In this document: piece by piece, positions 1 through 9,205 of the stretch
How positions within the stretch are numbered: position 1 is the stretch's first letter
Layout of the letters: every line of letters starts with the position of its first letter
Assembly: GCA_031551695.1 (NCBI GenBank)
Contig: JAVBNG010000012.1
Span: 1-64,000, forward strand
DNA length: 64,000 nt
Direction of reading: 5' to 3'
Origin: JAAYCI01 sp031551695
GTDB lineage: Bacteria > Bacillota > Clostridia > Oscillospirales > Ruminococcaceae
Position numbers and translations under genes: made by a program
The notes under the pieces: model-generated
Databases searched by the model: none
Seen by the model: only the letters and a program-made list of their open reading frames with translations
What the model was told of the DNA's origin: nothing

Positions 1-1
1 C

Positions 2-1438
2 CCAAACCAAAACAACAAGCCCCAAATGTTTGACTATGAGGCGGACCGTGCCCGTGCGCGCGGCAATGTGCCGCCCGCCGGCAAAAATGCGGGCGGCGCC
101 CACCCCTACCGCGCAAAAGGCGCAAGTGCCGCCGGGGGAACAGGCCAAAGGCCGCAGGCGCGCGGCGCAACCGGCACGCGCCGAACCGGCGGTGCAAGGC
201 CCCCAAGGGACAGAAAAAGCACCATCCTTCGGGTGGCCATTACCGTGGTGGCGGTGCTCTTGGTGCTGGCCATCGGCGTGGGGGTGGCGGCGGCCGTCAT
301 ATACAAAAACGCCATGAGCCAGATGGACGGCACGTCCACGGAAATGGGCAGTTTGCCGGAGGAGATCAAAACCGAGCAATACCCCGAATATACGGGCAAG
401 GGCATTTTGTGCGGCCTCATCGTGGGCATCGACTACTCCGACGAATCGGAAGACCCGAACTCCTATGCGGAGGATGACAGTTTCGTGGAAGACCCTTACC
501 AGGAGATGGGCGGCGGCACGCCAAAAAACAGGCAGGGCAACACGGACCTCATCATGTACATGATGTATGACACCGTGAACAACAAGGTGAGCCTGATGAA
601 CATTCCGCGCGACACCTTTGTGGGGACGAAGCTGGAAACCGGTGGCAGCGGTAAAATCAACGGCCTGTATGCGAACAGCGCCGACACGGATAACCGCATG
701 GCGCCGCTTGCCCAGTGCATTTCCGACCAGCTGAAGCTGCCGGTGGATTTTTACATTTCCATTGATATGGACGCCGTGAAGGAGATCATCGAGCAACCCC
801 CCGGCACCATCCGCATGTATATCCCGGTGGATTTGGACGACCCGCGGCACCCCACGTCGATGATTCCCGCCGGCTGGCGCGACGTGACCAGCGAAGAGGT
901 GGAGTACATCCTGCGCAACCGCTATGCCACGGCCTACAACCAGCAGGGAGACATGGCCCGCATGCAAACGCAGCAGTATTTTTACTCTGCGTTGTTCCAC
1001 CGTTTCAAAGAACTTTCACCAAAAGACCTTATCATGTGGATGCGGGTGCTTTTATACCGTGTGAACACCGACATGGACGGCGGCCAGCTGGGCGGTCTTG
1101 CACAGCGGGCGCTTTCAATTGAAGGCAGCGACATCACCTTTGTGCGCCCGCCTGTTACCGGGGCAACATACGAAAACGGATGGAAAACCCCGCCCATTGT
1201 ATTTTCCCTTGTGCCGGACGAAACAGCGGATTTGCTGAACCGGTATTTCCGCCCGGAGGGTACGGTGGTGCCGGCCAGCGAGCTGGACATCCAAACCCTG
1301 ACCATGGACCCCCAATACGGCAAATATGAGGCCTCTGTGCGCAGTATGGCCGATGTGCAGGCCACGGAAGCCCCCGATGCCGAAAGCGGCGCGGGCGGCA
1401 CCGGTGCCGCGGTGGAAGAGGACGCTTCCGCCGCCTAG
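2..1438 (+). CDS. LytR-CpsA-Psr (LCP) family protein, probably 5'-partial
   Basis: Membrane-anchored LCP phosphotransferase, a family that attaches teichoic acids or other glycopolymers from undecaprenyl-pyrophosphate carriers to peptidoglycan. Counting from the ATG at 26, a disordered Gly/Arg/Pro-rich cytoplasmic N-terminus of about 65 residues is followed by one membrane segment (about 66-92) and an extracellular LCP domain. The domain has the family core NIPRDTF and a GDMARMQTQQYF segment; the latter is a slightly divergent form of the usual Arg-rich motif. The ATG at 26 has no visible Shine-Dalgarno and the frame stays open to the window edge, encoding Asn/Gln/Pro residues like the N-terminus of the next gene, so the true start probably lies upstream. 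It is the first of two tandem LCP genes ahead of rsfS and leuS. Confidence 0.88.
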   Translation, partial: PNQNNKPQMFDYEADRARARGNVPPAGKNAGGAHPYRAKGASAAGGTGQRPQARGATGTRRTGGARPPRDRKSTILRVAITVVAVLLVLAIGVGVAAAVIYKNAMSQMDGTSTEMGSLPEEIKTEQYPEYTGKGILCGLIVGIDYSDESEDPNSYAEDDSFVEDPYQEMGGGTPKNRQGNTDLIMYMMYDTVNNKVSLMNIPRDTFVGTKLETGGSGKINGLYANSADTDNRMAPLAQCISDQLKLPVDFYISIDMDAVKEIIEQPPGTIRMYIPVDLDDPRHPTSMIPAGWRDVTSEEVEYILRNRYATAYNQQGDMARMQTQQYFYSALFHRFKELSPKDLIMWMRVLLYRVNTDMDGGQLGGLAQRALSIEGSDITFVRPPVTGATYENGWKTPPIVFSLVPDETADLLNRYFRPEGTVVPASELDIQTLTMDPQYGKYEASVRSMADVQATEAPDAESGAGGTGAAVEEDASAA

Positions 1439-1476
1439 CGCGCAGTTTGCCCGGCACCAACAAAGAGGTACTTTTT

Positions 1477-2985
1477 TTGGCAAACAATCAACACAATTAT
1501 TCCTCGGGCCGCATCAACCGCTACGGCGCAGAAGGCCCCGAACCAGGTGCGCCCGAGCAGGGCACGCCGCAGGAAGCCGGGCAACCACCACCACGGCAGC
1601 AACCGCCGCCGCAAGCGGCCCAGCCGTACCGCCAAAGCATTTCCCGGCTGTCCGGCGTGCAAAACGGGATTTTAGGTACACAGGGCGAGCCCCCCATTCT
1701 GGACACCCGGACGCCTGAAGCGCAAAGCGCCGGGAACAACGCCCGGCAAAATGTGCCCCAAAGCGGCCGCGCCATGAAACGGCAAAAGCCCGCCAAACAG
1801 CCAAGGCAGCCTAGCCAGCCCGGCCAGCCGCGGCGGCAGGCCGCTTACATGGCAAACGGCGGCGCGGCCGTGCGCGAAAAGCGGCGTTTCGGCAAGGGCG
1901 CCAAAATTATTTTGGCGGCTGTCCTTGCGTTTTTGCTGCTGGCCGCCATCGGTTTTCTGGCGTATCTGAACGGTTTTTTTGACACTGGGGTGTTCGGCGC
2001 CATCAGCAAAAACTACATTCCGAAGGACTATAAAAAGAGCGATGTGGTGAATATCCTCATCGTCGGCATCGACTATGAGGAGGGCCGGGAGTACGAAAAC
2101 GGCCTTGGCATGACGGATATGATCCTGTATCTGAACTACGACCTGAAAAACAACCAGATGGACCTGCTGCAGATTCCGCGGGACAGCTACGTGGGCGAGC
2201 AGGTGCCCACCGGCGGCACGGGCAAGATAAATGCGGCGCTCATCTCCGGCGAGGACAAAAAGAACCCCATCAACAATTTGGTGTCCGTTGTTGAGCAGCA
2301 ATACCGCCTGCCTGTGGACCATTACATCGCCATGGATATGGACGCGCTGAAAACCATTGTGGACACCTTCGGCGGCCTGCGGGTGTACGTGCCGCGAGAG
2401 ATGAGCCACGACGGCAGCTATTTGCCCCAGGGCTGGCAATGGCTGGACGGCAACGCCTGCGAGTTTTTTGTGCGCAACCGCAGTGGTGAAGGTTTCGAGC
2501 GGGCGGACATCGACCGGCTGGACAACCAGCGCCACTTTTACTCCGCGCTGTTTCGCCGGTTTTTGAACCTGACGCCCACGGACATCGTGCACCTGCTGCC
2601 GGTGTTTGAACATTATTGCAACACGGATATCGGCCTGAAGGACATTTTCGATCTGTGCTTTTCCGCACTGAGCCTGAAGAGCGAGAACGTGATGTTCTGC
2701 AAGGTGCCGGGGGCTACGGGCAAGGAACTGGACCCCACCGGCGCCGGGCGCGACATGTATATTGTGGACAAATACGGCCGCGGTACCGAGGCCGACCCCG
2801 GCACGGCGGCCCTGCTGAACCAGTATTTCCGCAGCGGCGGCGAGGTGGCGGTGTCGGAGCTTGGCCTGCCGGACGTCACCATTCCCGCGGATTGGCTGCT
2901 GTATTCGCCGAATGTGCAGGTGATGACCTCCGTGCAGGAGGGCGAGGGCGGCGCCGATGTTGATGTGGAGCCGAGTTTCGGGTAA
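1477..2985 (+). CDS. LytR-CpsA-Psr (LCP) family protein
   Basis: Second LCP phosphotransferase, 502 residues, expected to transfer glycopolymers to the cell wall. TTG at 1477 is preferred over the in-frame TTG at 1447 because AAAGAGGT (1462-1469) sits at good distance before it. A Gln/Pro/Arg-rich cytoplasmic tail of about 140 residues precedes one membrane segment (about 142-164), then an LCP domain with DILIVGIDY-like strand, QIPRDSYVG, FGGLRVYVP and an ERADIDRLDNQRHF arginine motif. It is the more canonical of the tandem pair. LCP genes directly before rsfS-leuS are common in Clostridia. The polymer transferred cannot be told from sequence. Confidence 0.9.
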   Translation: MANNQHNYSSGRINRYGAEGPEPGAPEQGTPQEAGQPPPRQQPPPQAAQPYRQSISRLSGVQNGILGTQGEPPILDTRTPEAQSAGNNARQNVPQSGRAMKRQKPAKQPRQPSQPGQPRRQAAYMANGGAAVREKRRFGKGAKIILAAVLAFLLLAAIGFLAYLNGFFDTGVFGAISKNYIPKDYKKSDVVNILIVGIDYEEGREYENGLGMTDMILYLNYDLKNNQMDLLQIPRDSYVGEQVPTGGTGKINAALISGEDKKNPINNLVSVVEQQYRLPVDHYIAMDMDALKTIVDTFGGLRVYVPREMSHDGSYLPQGWQWLDGNACEFFVRNRSGEGFERADIDRLDNQRHFYSALFRRFLNLTPTDIVHLLPVFEHYCNTDIGLKDIFDLCFSALSLKSENVMFCKVPGATGKELDPTGAGRDMYIVDKYGRGTEADPGTAALLNQYFRSGGEVAVSELGLPDVTIPADWLLYSPNVQVMTSVQEGEGGADVDVEPSFG

Positions 2986-3233
2986 GCAGATGCTGCCAAA
3001 TTCGAACCGCTGTGGCAAGCCCGCCATGCGGGTCCTGTCACGGGGCATGTCCTCTCTTCCGGCGCTGCGCCAACATTGCAATGGAGAAACAGGCACGCTT
3101 GGCGGCCAGCCAAAGAAACTGGCCCGCCGGCTGCGCTTCGTCCGTTCGAACAAGCCCCGCACCACCCGCTCCGCACTGTCGCAAAAGCGGTTCGAGTCCT
3201 GTTTACCTAAGCAAAACAAGATTGGAGTAATTG

Positions 3234-3599
3234 ATGGAATCACTGGACCTTGCAAAAATGGCCGCCGCGGCGCTGGAAAGCAAAAAGGCGGTGAACGTGA
3301 AGCTGCTGAAAGTGCGCGAACTTACCGTGCTGGCCGATTATTTCGTGGTGGCCTCCGGCACGTCGAACACCCATGTGGGCGCTTTGGCGGCCGAAGTGGA
3401 CTTTAAGCTGAGCGAAGCGGGCATAGAGCCCCTGCGCGTGGAGGGCGAAAAAACGAAGCAGTGGGTGCTGCTGGACTACGGTGCCGTGGTGGTGCATGTG
3501 TTTTACCCTGAGGCCCGCGATTTTTACGCCCTGGAGCATTTGTGGGCCGACGCGGAGGAAGTGCCTTTGGAAGACGCGGGAGAAGACACGGCACCGTAG
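3234..3599 (+). CDS. rsfS: Ribosomal silencing factor RsfS
   Basis: 121-residue RsfS/Iojap protein. The family binds L14 on the 50S subunit and blocks subunit joining when nutrients are short. The diagnostic segment LTVLADYFVVASGTSNTHV lies near residues 30-48, with a KQWVLLDYGAVVVHVF segment later, as in other RsfS proteins. ATG 3234 is chosen over TTG 3231 because TTGGAG (3222-3227) is spaced 6 nt from it. The gene follows the LCP pair after a 248-nt spacer and precedes leuS, the usual clostridial order. The acidic C-terminus is normal for the family. Confidence 0.93.
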   Translation: MESLDLAKMAAAALESKKAVNVKLLKVRELTVLADYFVVASGTSNTHVGALAAEVDFKLSEAGIEPLRVEGEKTKQWVLLDYGAVVVHVFYPEARDFYALEHLWADAEEVPLEDAGEDTAP

Positions 3600-3699
3600 G
3601 CGGACCATGACCGGGCGGGACAATAACGCCTTCGGCGTTTTAGAGCGGCTTGTGAAGCAGAATAGAGACGTAAATTTTGAAATCGGAGTGTGTGGCTGG

Positions 3700-6120
3700 A
3701 TGACGAAGTATGAGCCGAAGGCCGTGGAGCCGAAGTGGCAAAAACGATGGGTAGAAAACAAGACGTTCTCGGTGGACAACGATTTTTCGAAGCCGGAGAA
3801 ATTGTACCTGTTGGTGGAGTTCCCGTACCCCAGCGGCCAGGGCCTGCACGTGGGGCACCCGCGCCCGTACACCGCGCTGGACGTGGTGGCGCGCCAGCAG
3901 CGCCTGGCGGGCAAAAATGTACTGTATCCCATCGGGTGGGACGCATTTGGCCTGCCAACGGAAAACTATGCCATCAAAAACCACATCCACCCGGCCATCG
4001 TCACGCGGGACAATATCGCCCGGTTCCGCAGCCAGATCCAGGCCCTTGGCATCAGCTTTGACTGGCAGCGCGAAGTGGACACCACGGACCCGGCTTATTA
4101 CAAATGGACACAGTGGATTTTTTTGCACCTGTACAAAAAAGGCCTTGCCTACAAGAAAAAGATGAACGTGAACTGGTGCACCAGCTGCAAGGTGGTGCTG
4201 GCCAACGAAGAAGTGGTGAACGGCGGCTGCGAGCGCTGCGGCGGCGAGGTGGTGCGCAAGGACAAAGAACAGTGGATGCTAAAGATCACCGAGTATGCCG
4301 AGCGCCTGATCGAGGACCTCACCGGCCTCGATTACATCGAGCGCGTGAGCACCAGCCAGAAAAACTGGATCGGCCGCAGCTACGGCGCGGAGGTGACGTT
4401 TAAAACCACCGCCGGCGACGACATGAACGTGTTCACCACCCGGCCGGACACCCTGTTCGGCGCCACCTACATGGTGATGAGCCCGGAGCACGACTATCTT
4501 GCCAAGTGGGCGGGCGTGCTGCAAAACAACGACGAAATCAAAGCCTACCGGGAGGAAGCGAGCCACAAGAGCGACTTTGAGCGCACGGAGCTTTCGAAGG
4601 ACAAAGAAAAAACCGGCGTGCGCCTTGTGGGCGTGGAGGCCGTGAACCCGGCCACGGGCAAAAATATTCCCATTTATATTTCCGACTATGTGCTGGCCAG
4701 CTATGGCACCGGCGCCATTATGGCGGTGCCCGGCCACGACGAGCGCGACTACGCCTTTGCCAAAAAGTTCGGCCTCGGCATTGTGGAGGTCGTTTCCGGC
4801 GGAGATATTGCAAAAGAGGCGTTTACCGACTGTGACACGGGCCTTATGGTGAACAGCGGGTTTTTGAACGGCAAAAGCGTGGAGGACGCCAAAACCAGCA
4901 TTGTGGACTGGCTGGAAAAAGACGGCATCGGCAAAACGCGCACCAACTACAAACTGCGCGACTGGGTGTTCAGCCGCCAGCGCTATTGGGGCGAGCCCAT
5001 TCCCATGGTGCACTGCGACATCTGCGGCTGGCAGCCCATCCCGGAGAGCGAGCTGCCGCTGGAACTGCCCTATATCGAGGACTTTGAGCCCACGACCGAA
5101 GGCGATTCGCCCCTGGCCCGCCACGAGGAGTGGGTGGCCACCACCTGCCCCAAATGCGGCGGCAAGGCGCGGCGCGAAACAGACACCATGCCCCAGTGGG
5201 CGGGCAGCAGCTGGTATTTTTTGCGCTACTGCGACCCGCACAACAGCGAGGCCCTTGCCAGCGACGAGGCGCTGCAATACTGGATGCCGGTGGACTGGTA
5301 CAACGGCGGCATGGAGCACACCACCCTGCACATGCTGTACAGCCGTTTCTGGCACAAGTTTTTGTTTGACGAAGGCGTTGTCGGCATGCCGGAGCCTTAC
5401 CAAAAGCGCACCAGCCACGGCATGATTCTGGGCGAGAACGGCGAAAAAATGAGCAAAAGCCGCGGCAACGTGGTGAACCCGGACGACATCATCGACGAGT
5501 TTGGCGCCGACACCATGCGCGTGTACGAGATGTTCATCGGCGACTTTGAAAAAAGCGCCCCGTGGAACACGGCGTCCATCAAGGGCAGCCGCCGCTTTTT
5601 GGACCGTGTGTGGGCGCTGCAGGGGCAGATCGTTCCCGGTGAAGGCTACCGCCCGGCGCTGGAAATTTCCATGCACCGCACCATCAAAAAAGTGGAGGCG
5701 GACATCGCCCACTTGAAGCACAACACGGCCATCGCCGCGCAGATGGCGCTTTTGAACGAGTTTTACGCCGCGGGCGGCGCCACAAAGGCCGAGTACCGCA
5801 CGCTGTTGCAGCTGCTGAACCCCTTTGCCCCGCACATCACCGAGGAGCTGTGGGAGATGATGGGCTTTGCAGGCGAAATTGCCACCAGCCGCTGGCCCGC
5901 CTACGACGAGGCAAAAACCGTGGAGGACACGGTGGAAGTGCTGGTGCAGGTGAACGGCAAGCCCAAGGCCCGCCTGCAGCTGGCGGCGGCCATTTCACAG
6001 GACGACGCCCTGGCCGCGGCAAAAGCCGACCCGGCCGTGCAGGCCGCCATGGAGGGCAAGGAGATTGCCAAGGCGGTGTTCGTGCCCGGCAAACTCATTA
6101 ACTTTGCGGTGAAGGGCTGA
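3700..6120 (+). CDS. leuS: Leucyl-tRNA synthetase
   Basis: Charges tRNA-Leu with leucine in the cytoplasm, using ATP. The 806-residue length fits bacterial LeuRS. Visible elements in order: the class I signature HVGH near residue 50, a zinc-ribbon-like CTSC...CERC insertion, the CP1 editing domain including TTRPDTLFGATY, the KMSKS loop near residue 583, and a C-terminal anticodon-binding and leucine-specific region ending in INFAVKG. ATG 3700 has a GGAG about 11 nt upstream; an in-frame GTG at 3688 is a weaker alternative. The 100-nt gap from rsfS is too short for a T-box. A strong hairpin follows the stop. Confidence 0.97.
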   Translation: MTKYEPKAVEPKWQKRWVENKTFSVDNDFSKPEKLYLLVEFPYPSGQGLHVGHPRPYTALDVVARQQRLAGKNVLYPIGWDAFGLPTENYAIKNHIHPAIVTRDNIARFRSQIQALGISFDWQREVDTTDPAYYKWTQWIFLHLYKKGLAYKKKMNVNWCTSCKVVLANEEVVNGGCERCGGEVVRKDKEQWMLKITEYAERLIEDLTGLDYIERVSTSQKNWIGRSYGAEVTFKTTAGDDMNVFTTRPDTLFGATYMVMSPEHDYLAKWAGVLQNNDEIKAYREEASHKSDFERTELSKDKEKTGVRLVGVEAVNPATGKNIPIYISDYVLASYGTGAIMAVPGHDERDYAFAKKFGLGIVEVVSGGDIAKEAFTDCDTGLMVNSGFLNGKSVEDAKTSIVDWLEKDGIGKTRTNYKLRDWVFSRQRYWGEPIPMVHCDICGWQPIPESELPLELPYIEDFEPTTEGDSPLARHEEWVATTCPKCGGKARRETDTMPQWAGSSWYFLRYCDPHNSEALASDEALQYWMPVDWYNGGMEHTTLHMLYSRFWHKFLFDEGVVGMPEPYQKRTSHGMILGENGEKMSKSRGNVVNPDDIIDEFGADTMRVYEMFIGDFEKSAPWNTASIKGSRRFLDRVWALQGQIVPGEGYRPALEISMHRTIKKVEADIAHLKHNTAIAAQMALLNEFYAAGGATKAEYRTLLQLLNPFAPHITEELWEMMGFAGEIATSRWPAYDEAKTVEDTVEVLVQVNGKPKARLQLAAAISQDDALAAAKADPAVQAAMEGKEIAKAVFVPGKLINFAVKG

Positions 6121-6150
6121 GGCAGGCAGGTTTTGATATAAGGCAAATAA

Positions 6151-6190
6151 CGCCCCGGCGCACGTGAGTGGAGCCGGGGCGGTTTTGTTT
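6151..6190 (+). terminator. Rho-independent terminator after leuS
   Basis: Nine-base-pair stem CGCCCCGGC/GCCGGGGCG (6151-6159 with 6173-6181), 13-nt loop, followed by GTTTTGTTT. Placed 30 nt after the leuS stop and before a gene on the other strand. Confidence 0.75.
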
Positions 6191-6238
6191 GTATAGAAAA
6201 ACTCCTGCATGAAGAAACACAGTGCTTACAAGGCTGCC

Positions 6239-6454
6239 TTATTCCCCCGCGTCGAAATTCCCGGCCTTTTGTGTGGGAAAGGGGATGTTTTTGGAAAACC
6301 GTTCGGCGGCGGCAATATACATCTCCTCGGTGATACGCTGGCTCAATACCAGCGTTTTTTGTGCCTGGTCATATTTTCCGGCGTCAATCAAACCGATGGC
6401 GCTGGATACATCATTAAACAATTGCAGGTAAGCTTTTTTTGCGTCAAAATCCAT
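6239..6454 (-). CDS. Small hypothetical protein
   Basis: 71-residue protein starting MDFDAKKAYLQLF. The ATG at 6454 is chosen because GGGAGG lies about 5-6 nt upstream; an ATG five codons earlier overlaps that site. The sequence is predominantly helical, roughly neutral, without signal peptide, membrane segment or cysteines. I do not recognise the family. It stands alone between the leuS terminator and the HAD phosphatase gene. A standard Shine-Dalgarno and ordinary coding composition support translation; the function is unknown. Confidence 0.6.
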   Translation of the reverse strand: MDFDAKKAYLQLFNDVSSAIGLIDAGKYDQAQKTLVLSQRITEEMYIAAAERFSKNIPFPTQKAGNFDAGE

Positions 6455-6732
6455 TTTGGCCTCCCTCATTCACTGACACGCAACAGTCATACTATTATTG
6501 TATTATGCCACACAAGTGAAATTATGAACAAAAGGTGAACAAATGGAGAAAGAGGGCGAAAAGAGATAAAAAAGTTGAATTTAGTCAAAAAAACATGTGA
6601 AAATTCGACACAATTCGAGCTATTGCGGGAAACAGGCGAAGTCGAAACTCAGGCAGGGGCACCACCTCGGGGCTTGCCACAACCACGTTGGACGCGCCGC
6701 ACAGCGGGCGTTTCACGGCCATTCTTTCCTTG

Positions 6733-7386
6733 CTACAGCGCGGGGTCTGTTAAAATGCCGTACAGTTCGTCCGTGTCGCGCGCAAGGCGTATGGCGCCCG
6801 CGTTTTCCAGCTCTTTGCGGCTGCCGTAACCGTACAAAACGCCCACGGTTGCCACGCCGTTTGCCGCGGCGCCCTCCACGTCGTGCAGGCGGTCGCCCAC
6901 CATGACGGCGTCCACCGGGGTGATATTGTTTTTTTCCAGCGCCTCGGCCACAACGTCGGCCTTGGAGTGGTTGTCCAGATCCATCGTTGTGCCGGAAACG
7001 GATGTGAAATATCGCGCGATGTCAAAATTATCCAGCACCATTTTCGCCAGGTGCAGCGGTTTTGACGTTGCCAAATGCAATTTTTTGCCATCCGCGGCCA
7101 GCTTTTCCAGCAGTTCGCGCACGCCGGGGTAAAGCGCGTTTTCCAAAATGCCTTTCTCCAAAAACCGCACGCGGAAGCTTTCTACGCATTGCTCGGCTTC
7201 TTCAAAAGAAAGGCCGCACACCTCCATAAAGCTGATATGCAGCGGCGGGCCCACAAAGCCGCGCAGCACATCGCCGCCCGGCACGATGTGGCCGTTCACG
7301 GCAAGGGCGTGGCGCGCGCAGTTCATGATGCCGGGGCCGCTTTCGGTGAGTGTGCCGTCCAAATCGAACAGGATATTTTCACGCAT
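6733..7386 (-). CDS. HAD-superfamily phosphatase (Gph/PgmB-like)
   Basis: 217-residue haloacid dehalogenase subfamily IA hydrolase, a small-molecule phosphatase such as phosphoglycolate phosphatase. Motif I is FDLDGTLTESG at residues 7-17 with the nucleophilic Asp; motif II is LATSKP; motif III/IV is VMVGDRLHDVEGA with a conserved Lys before it. A helical cap lies between motifs I and II. The ATG at 7386 is two nt from the stop of the upstream glycosyltransferase gene, so the two are translationally linked. Substrate cannot be assigned; pairing with a GT2 enzyme could be incidental or point to a sugar phosphate. Confidence 0.85.
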   Translation of the reverse strand: MRENILFDLDGTLTESGPGIMNCARHALAVNGHIVPGGDVLRGFVGPPLHISFMEVCGLSFEEAEQCVESFRVRFLEKGILENALYPGVRELLEKLAADGKKLHLATSKPLHLAKMVLDNFDIARYFTSVSGTTMDLDNHSKADVVAEALEKNNITPVDAVMVGDRLHDVEGAAANGVATVGVLYGYGSRKELENAGAIRLARDTDELYGILTDPAL

Positions 7387-7388
7387 TT

Positions 7389-8360
7389 CTATTTTGAGTC
7401 CTCGTTTTCGCCGAATGTTTTTTCGCTGATGATGAAGCGCGGGCGGCCCTTCACCTCGCTGTATATTTTGCCGATGTATTCGCCCACCACGCCGATGCAC
7501 AGCAGCTGCACGCCGCCCATAAAGAAAATGGCGCAGACGGTGCTGCTCCAGCCCCACACGGTATTGCCCGCAAAGTGCAAAATGACCACCACGATAACGG
7601 CGATGAAGCTGATGAGCGCGATGAACAGCCCCAGCCACATGATGAGGCGCAGCGGCCGGACGGACAGGCTGGTGATGCCGTCGAAAGCGAGGCCCAGCAT
7701 TTTGGAGAGCGGGTAGTGGCTTTCGCCGGCCATGCGCTCGCTGCGGTCGTAATACACGCTGGACGAGCGGTAGCCGACGAGGGGCACCAGCCCACGCAAA
7801 AACAGGTGCACCTCTTTGAACTGGGCCAGCCCTTCCAGCGCGCGGCGGCTCATCAGGCGGTAATCCGCGTGGTTGAACACCACGTTGGCCCCAAGGGCGT
7901 TGATGACATGATAGAACCCCTCTGCGGAGGCCCGCTTGAAAAAGGTGTCCGTGTCGCGCCTTGCCCGCACGCCGTACACCACGTCGCACCCGGCGGCAAA
8001 TTCGTCCATCATGCCGTCCATGGCATTGATGTCGTCTTGGCCGTCGCAGTCGATGGAAATGGTCACGTCGGCCAGGTCCTTGGCCGTCATCAGCCCGGCA
8101 AGCAGGGCGTTTTGATGGCCGCGGTTGCGCGAAAGGGAAATGCCCGCGCAGTGAGGGTCTTGCTTGCTCAAATCCTGGATGATGCCCCAGGTTTTGTCCT
8201 TGCTGCCGTCGTTCACAAACATCACGCGGCTGGCCTCGCCGTCAATTTTGCCCGCGGCGGCAAGGTCCGCCAGCTTTTGCAAAAACAGGCCGGACGTGAC
8301 CGGCAGCACTTCTTCCTCGTTGTAGCAGGGGATGACGATATACAAAACAGGCTTATCCAT
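7389..8360 (-). CDS. GT2 family polyprenyl-phosphate glycosyltransferase (GtrB/DPM1-like)
   Basis: 323-residue membrane glycosyltransferase. The family moves a sugar from a nucleotide sugar onto undecaprenyl phosphate at the inner membrane face. The N-terminal GT-A domain shows VIPCYNEEEVLP, FVNDGSKDKTW, SLSRNRGHQNALLAG and the metal-binding DCDGQDD; two membrane helices follow (about residues 240-265 and 275-297). The start at 8360 has AGGAGAATAAA just before it. It is transcribed from its own promoter inside the end of the Crp-family gene and forms an operon with the HAD phosphatase. The donor sugar is unknown. Confidence 0.9.
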   Translation of the reverse strand: MDKPVLYIVIPCYNEEEVLPVTSGLFLQKLADLAAAGKIDGEASRVMFVNDGSKDKTWGIIQDLSKQDPHCAGISLSRNRGHQNALLAGLMTAKDLADVTISIDCDGQDDINAMDGMMDEFAAGCDVVYGVRARRDTDTFFKRASAEGFYHVINALGANVVFNHADYRLMSRRALEGLAQFKEVHLFLRGLVPLVGYRSSSVYYDRSERMAGESHYPLSKMLGLAFDGITSLSVRPLRLIMWLGLFIALISFIAVIVVVILHFAGNTVWGWSSTVCAIFFMGGVQLLCIGVVGEYIGKIYSEVKGRPRFIISEKTFGENEDSK

Positions 8361-8406
8361 TTTATTCTCCTGACATTCACTGGCCTTTGCCAGCATGCTG
8401 ACACCA

Positions 8407-8435
8407 ATTATACTGTAAGCGGCGGCGATATTCAA
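8407..8435 (-). promoter_or_regulatory. Sigma-A promoter for the GT2/HAD operon
   Basis: On the minus strand TTGAAT (8430-8435), 17 nt, TATAAT (8407-8412). It overlaps the last codons of the upstream Crp-family gene and gives a leader of about 40 nt before the GT2 start at 8360. Confidence 0.65.
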
Positions 8436-9160
8436 ATGGAAAGAGCGCCAAGGGCCGCCACGTCGCACAGCACAAAGCCGCGCCGCGTGCAGGCGATGAG
8501 GCCGTCCGCCGCCATACGGGAGATTTCCCGCGAGAGGGCGCTGCGCTCGCAGCCCAGGTGGCGCGCCAGCTCGGCGCGGGTCATGCCGTGGGTGAAGGCG
8601 GTTTGGCAGCGGCGGTCCGCCTCGTCCAGCAGCCACGTGGCAATGCGCGGGCGCAGGCGGGGCAGCATCAGCAAGGCAAGCCGCCTGTCCAGCTGGAAAT
8701 ATTTTTCCGATACCGTTCGGCCAAGGTTTTCCAAAAACCGTAGGCGCAGCGCGGCGTGCTCGCCCGCGCGGAACAAGGCCGCCTTTGGCAGCAGCAAAAC
8801 GGTGCAGGCGGTGGCGGCGGTGATGCCCACGGGGCTTTTCACATCGCCGGCGGCCAGCACGTCGCCAAACACGCCGCCCGCCTTCATGCGTGCCACCACC
8901 ACCTCGCCTCCGGCGGCGGAGGTTTTTGCCGCCGTGATGCGCCCGGCCAGCACCACGCCCACGTGCGCGGCCCTGAAGCCCTGCATCAAAAGGGTTTCGC
9001 CCTTTTGGAAGCGCCGCGTTTTTGCCCCCAGCAGCGGCAGCAGGGTTTGCAGTTCCCGCGGGGAAAACCCGGCGAACAGCGGGGAGGTTTTCAAAATACC
9101 GATTGTTTCGTCCGGCGCCGGCACACCGGTGCCCGTTCCTGCGCTTTCTTCGTGTTTCAT
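8432..9160 (-). CDS. Crp/Fnr family transcriptional regulator
   Basis: 242-residue regulator. Residues about 25-150 form a cyclic-nucleotide-binding-type beta-roll (SPLFAGFSPRELQTLLPLL through GGVFGDVLAAG), and the C-terminal region carries a Crp-type winged helix with recognition segment RAELARHLGCERSALSREI. No Fnr-like N-terminal cysteine cluster is seen, and the ligand is unclear. It diverges from a NitT/TauT-type ABC importer, and the shared 131-nt intergenic region holds a perfect inverted repeat, so control of that importer and of itself is plausible. Confidence 0.88.
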   Translation of the reverse strand: MKHEESAGTGTGVPAPDETIGILKTSPLFAGFSPRELQTLLPLLGAKTRRFQKGETLLMQGFRAAHVGVVLAGRITAAKTSAAGGEVVVARMKAGGVFGDVLAAGDVKSPVGITAATACTVLLLPKAALFRAGEHAALRLRFLENLGRTVSEKYFQLDRRLALLMLPRLRPRIATWLLDEADRRCQTAFTHGMTRAELARHLGCERSALSREISRMAADGLIACTRRGFVLCDVAALGALSI

Positions 9161-9205
9161 TCGTTTCCCGCCCCATCATGCTTGTGGTAAGTATTGATGG
9201 AAAAC

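Noticed and set aside
3185..3205. T-arm-like GGTTCGAGTCC suggesting a tRNA
   Set aside because: The flanking bases do not form the five-pair T stem, and no acceptor, D or anticodon arms fit around it.
1672..3255. Long minus-strand frame across the second LCP gene and spacer
   Set aside because: Shadow of the LCP gene; no family motif and no ribosome site.
3600..3699. Possible T-box leader before leuS
   Set aside because: Only 100 nt, no specifier-loop or T-box core, and no terminator/antiterminator pair.
4279..5835. Long open frame antisense to leuS
   Set aside because: Typical shadow frame of GC-rich coding DNA; no ribosome site, low-complexity His/Ala/Val composition, and leuS is certain.
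7390..7989. N-terminal extension of the HAD phosphatase into the glycosyltransferase gene
   Set aside because: The extension overlaps the GT2 coding frame and has no homology; the ATG at 7386 begins exactly at the HAD fold.
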